A DNA stretch of 32,931 nucleotides from an uncultured Muribaculaceae bacterium (GTDB taxonomy: Bacteria; Bacteroidota; Bacteroidia; Bacteroidales; Muribaculaceae): assembly GCA_947386115.1 (NCBI GenBank), contig CANDNO010000025.1, positions 1 to 32,931 on the forward strand, given 5' to 3'. A program made the position numbers and the translations under genes. The notes under the pieces were generated by a model. It did not search any database. It worked only from the letters and a program-made list of their open reading frames with translations, and was not told the origin of the DNA. Shown piece after piece: positions 30,901 to 32,931 of this stretch. Position 1 is the first letter of the stretch; the number at the start of each line of letters is the position of its first letter.

Positions 30901-32931
30901 CAGATAGTAATTCTGGCTGAGCTGTGTGCCAAGGCCGGTTGTCTCGATGTCGATCCAGTCATACTTGACGGCGTCATCGTCGAGCGACGAGCTGTAGGTG
31001 TAGCCGGTCTTCGACTCCGTGCGCTCGGGAACGGTAAGGGCCACAAGCTCGTTGGGGCTTACCGAGTAGGTGAGAGCCTCATTGCCGTCGTTGGTAACGG
31101 TAAGAGTCTTAACGAGAGGTGTGCCGCTGGCAACGGTCTCGGTTACAGACTCGATATCGAGCGACAGACCGGGACAACCGATCACCTCGCCCTTGACATC
31201 GGCCTTGAGAGTGCCGGCCGAGGTCTCGACGGTGAGCACGTCGCTCAGAGCGCCTTCAACATCGGTGGGCACGACGATGATGAGATCCTTCGACATGCCG
31301 GCTGCAACCTTGACGGGAAGCTCGGCGTTCACGGTGAACTTGCCGCCTGCCATTGTGGCTGCGGTTATTGTCATCTCGTCGTTACCGGTATTCTTCACTG
31401 TGACGGGGATGCGCACGGTCGATGTGCGGAACACCTTGCCAAAGTCGTAGCTGTCATTCTCAAGAGCTGCAACGGCCACGAGCTCGTCGCCGGCAATAAC
31501 AGCCTCGAAGCGCACGAACGACAGGGCGGGCTTGGGATCGTTGGTCACTATAGCAAGATTGTTGAACGACTCGCCGGCATACATCGTAGCGTCGGCGGCC
31601 AGGGTAGCCTCTACCTCAACGCTCTCGCCGGGAAGCACCATACCTGCAGGCTGTGACAAAGATGTCACGAACAAGGGTTTGGGAGCCTCGAAGCGCACGG
31701 CCGTGCCGCTGTTGATGAGACGGAAGCGGCTGTTATCGGGCGTGGGTTCCAGGTCGCCCCAGTAGTCGGCCATATCGGCACTTGTGATTGTGAGGACGTC
31801 GGCCAGCTCGGGATCGTTGATACCGCAGAAGAGTGTAGAACCGCTATGGAACACACCCATCGACTCATAGTTGTCATAGAATATCTCTATGTCACCGTTG
31901 GCCGAGAGGGTCATGTGGAACGATACAGGGGTCTTTTCGGTATCATATACAGTGGCGAGAACGTTGATGAACTTGACAACGAACTTGCCGTCCTGCTTGG
32001 CATACTCGACGCGCGACTGCGGATTCATCACGAGCTGCGAACCGTAGGCCGAGATGAGACCTGTACCGGCGATAGCGGCAAAGTCGGGGGTGAGCGGGCT
32101 GCGGAACATACCCTCGTTCTTGGCAAACATCAGTCCACCGTAGGAAGTAACGTAGACCTTGTCGTAGGTCTTGCCATAATAGGGGAAGTCGAAACCAATA
32201 GAGATAGCATCGCTCACGTAGTTGCTGTCGTCAAACTTCGACGACAGGTCGGTGCCACCGATGAGGTCGGGGTTGCCGTCATACTCGCAGGGTGAGTAAC
32301 CCTCGATGTTTGACTGTACGGTATAACCGTAGCGGTGGTTGGCGGCAGTGGCTCCGTCGATCGACTCTTCGCTGAAGCGCGGGAACACATATTCGAGAGG
32401 ATACTTGCCCTCGTTCTTGATCGAGAATTTCTTCACAACGGGCTCCTCACCCACGGTGAGAGTGCCGGCGTCGATGACAGCCGGTTCGATAGCCAGCTTG
32501 GCCGGCTCGGTAGCAGAACCCTGCACGATTACCTTGGCCTGAACACCGTTGGCGTCGGTGAACACGACGGTACCGGAATGAACGCCGGCCTCGACGGGAG
32601 CGAAGGTGATATCAACCTTGGTCGATGTGCGGGCGGGGAATCCCTGATGCAGGTAGTCGGGGCCCTTGAAGTTGGCGTTGGTCGTCGAGATGTTGTCATC
32701 GTAGAGACCTGCACCCCATTTAGAGCCGCGGAAACTGCCGTAGCCACGGTTATATGCCTCGACGGTCAGTGTCTTGGTCTGGCCCACAAGGAGGCTGCCG
32801 AAGTCGACAACCTTGGGCATTACCATCTCGGGCTTATTGCCGCTGACAGTGAGCGAGACGGGAACACCCTGAACGGCACCGCCGCTCTCGTTGCCCGACA
32901 CGAGCACCTTGAAGTTATAGTCGCCGTTCAC
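27997..32931 (-). CDS. Giant T9SS-exported surface protein, 5' end outside window
   Basis: At least 1644 residues; the N-terminus lies beyond the right edge, and the GTG-like start at the edge is an artefact. From N to C: ASH/HYDIN-like strand domains ('VVDFGSLLVGQTKTLTVEAYNRG', about 36-145, then 'VIDAGTLTVGEEPVVKKFSIKNEG'); a module at about 195-425 with 'IGFDFPYYGKTYDKVYVTSYGGLMF'; further ASH-like domains ('YDFGKVFRTSTVRIPVTVKNTGNDEMTI'); a second copy of the module near 640-840 ('LPFEFPFYGKKYSKIYIYNTGFVSF'); more beta domains; a cadherin/BIG-like repeat ('APVDFTALFSDPDDDVLSYDFEF', about 1495-1590); and a T9SS-type tail ('IYYNLQGIRVFNPEPGYYLVKRGMTVTKEYVR'). Such proteins often carry a protease domain first; none is visible here. 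Function is unknown. Confidence 0.85.
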   Translation of the reverse strand: MNGDYNFKVLVSGNESGGAVQGVPVSLTVSGNKPEMVMPKVVDFGSLLVGQTKTLTVEAYNRGYGSFRGSKWGAGLYDDNISTTNANFKGPDYLHQGFPARTSTKVDITFAPVEAGVHSGTVVFTDANGVQAKVIVQGSATEPAKLAIEPAVIDAGTLTVGEEPVVKKFSIKNEGKYPLEYVFPRFSEESIDGATAANHRYGYTVQSNIEGYSPCEYDGNPDLIGGTDLSSKFDDSNYVSDAISIGFDFPYYGKTYDKVYVTSYGGLMFAKNEGMFRSPLTPDFAAIAGTGLISAYGSQLVMNPQSRVEYAKQDGKFVVKFINVLATVYDTEKTPVSFHMTLSANGDIEIFYDNYESMGVFHSGSTLFCGINDPELADVLTITSADMADYWGDLEPTPDNSRFRLINSGTAVRFEAPKPLFVTSLSQPAGMVLPGESVEVEATLAADATMYAGESFNNLAIVTNDPKPALSFVRFEAVIAGDELVAVAALENDSYDFGKVFRTSTVRIPVTVKNTGNDEMTITAATMAGGKFTVNAELPVKVAAGMSKDLIIVVPTDVEGALSDVLTVETSAGTLKADVKGEVIGCPGLSLDIESVTETVASGTPLVKTLTVTNDGNEALTYSVSPNELVALTVPERTESKTGYTYSSSLDDDAVKYDWIDIETTGLGTQLSQNYYLQHDYVEVELPFEFPFYGKKYSKIYIYNTGFVSFTQRHDDKMWPEPPADFPEGSVYNNMIAPYWGLHSMDQTRTAGTYHYVTDDRVIISFMEYGNSMNLGVCFQLIMDKDGKFKFQYKGYDENAIIFSIFGLAGISNDDYSQSVRLPERMIVFNQAVQFKPVVELTLQPETSDEIVLDFDTKKMAGVYNTNIEVSSNVPGKEKVEIPVELTITGTPAPVWPEDVTVEHTIFYNSTDMTDPAVMMGAGPYSAQFQIANEGTAAITITGVEVDGPVIVDDDPVWGGTFPVFEYLLAYLPETDMWTGEPTGNMAWGVYYQEPLAVAETPVQFAIPMTMNPEYNGVPGEHNLPVTIHWMDADGNESTHKFNVKFVVTDCPVAELDKTEIYVKAASDDHVADETVSLSNTGEYRMDYSVYIDPTGVGEQPEEPDWGGDIAPWSNTLTAENRIVLASRLTSKVKPLDKSENAFDCPQSFEYLDALYYPAGLSTAAYNYGAGTLYDSYKAATYFTAPAEGFNISHIYTAITIETATNIDVTVEVVAGNDPDGTVVAKGKVHIAEQADPSMGQNFIIPLDHSVYMNPGESFYVVITYPAGVRYPSYLVSKEEGYIDSRYMGWTEGYGWFDVAAVFEEQYGSLGYIMTCIETVKGETWVKLLNPESEGSVEPGEKVDFNIRLSAASARLEKDNKAMLVIKTNDPDAAVINFPITLDKNGYPIVEGAEGMIYAREGETTKVAVSVLEPDLDDYEIRFADAAGIAAVESVVAAQGDAAVITAVEGETGVYTVSGATEPVTVNVAIAPEYGMAGTGYAFTVTAKDAVGHETEYTGRYNVEHVNRAPEAATVEAIEVGIGQVSAPVDFTALFSDPDDDVLSYDFEFAANDIADAYTTPTGVLFVGKKEGTVTATVTATDPSGASTPLQLTINVSEGAGIDEVTADDNEVIYYNLQGIRVFNPEPGYYLVKRGMTVTKEYVR

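Overview
The window reads as chromosomal DNA of a Bacteroidales bacterium, most likely Muribaculaceae-like (the family is an inference). Evidence: a GC-rich, codon-biased genome with AT-rich spacers; no Shine-Dalgarno sites at most starts; several promoters of the Bacteroidetes form TTG-N19/20-TAnnTTTG; proteins with C-terminal type IX secretion (T9SS) sorting signals; and Bacteroidales families such as DUF4254 paired with a family 9 glycosyltransferase. I see no tRNA, rRNA, insertion sequence, prophage or CRISPR array.

Left part (1-13000), mostly housekeeping. A partial AlkZ-related gene leaves the left edge. Divergent from it is DUF4254-GT9 (surface glycan assembly). Then on the minus strand come pheT-yebC and ribE-mutS. 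This block is bracketed by two oppositely oriented copies of a composite intergenic repeat of about 180 bp, with a lone module and a second heptamer repeat inside it. Next are a small prohibitin-tail-like membrane protein, a convergent OmpH/Skp-like lipoprotein, a tiny membrane protein and the dipeptidase pepD.

Middle (13064-19785, all minus): a compact phosphosignalling locus. Read 5' to 3' it holds a DUF3298 lipoprotein, a small secreted protein with a T9SS-type tail, a Hanks-type Ser/Thr kinase with a C-terminal FHA domain, a membrane-anchored PP2C phosphatase and a membrane-anchored Ser/Thr kinase. The last four genes are 4-32 bp apart. The FHA domain carries a Cys-rich insertion that may bind metal. 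The kinase and phosphatase share a layout: cytoplasmic catalytic domain, proline-rich linker, one membrane helix, and an unrelated outside domain. This is the best candidate for an undescribed system.

Right part (19800-27960, plus strand): a MacAB-TolC-like tripartite ABC efflux operon (adaptor, ATPase, two FtsX-type permeases, TolC-family channel). It is followed by a response regulator and a histidine kinase from their own promoter, which lies in the end of the TolC gene. The regulator has receiver and Fis-type HTH but lacks the AAA+ domain. The kinase gene carries a one-base frameshift inside its ATP-binding domain. Upstream of the operon lie a palindrome and three 18-bp repeats spaced exactly 33 bp apart. 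The window ends in a very large, partial T9SS-exported surface protein (27997-32931, minus).
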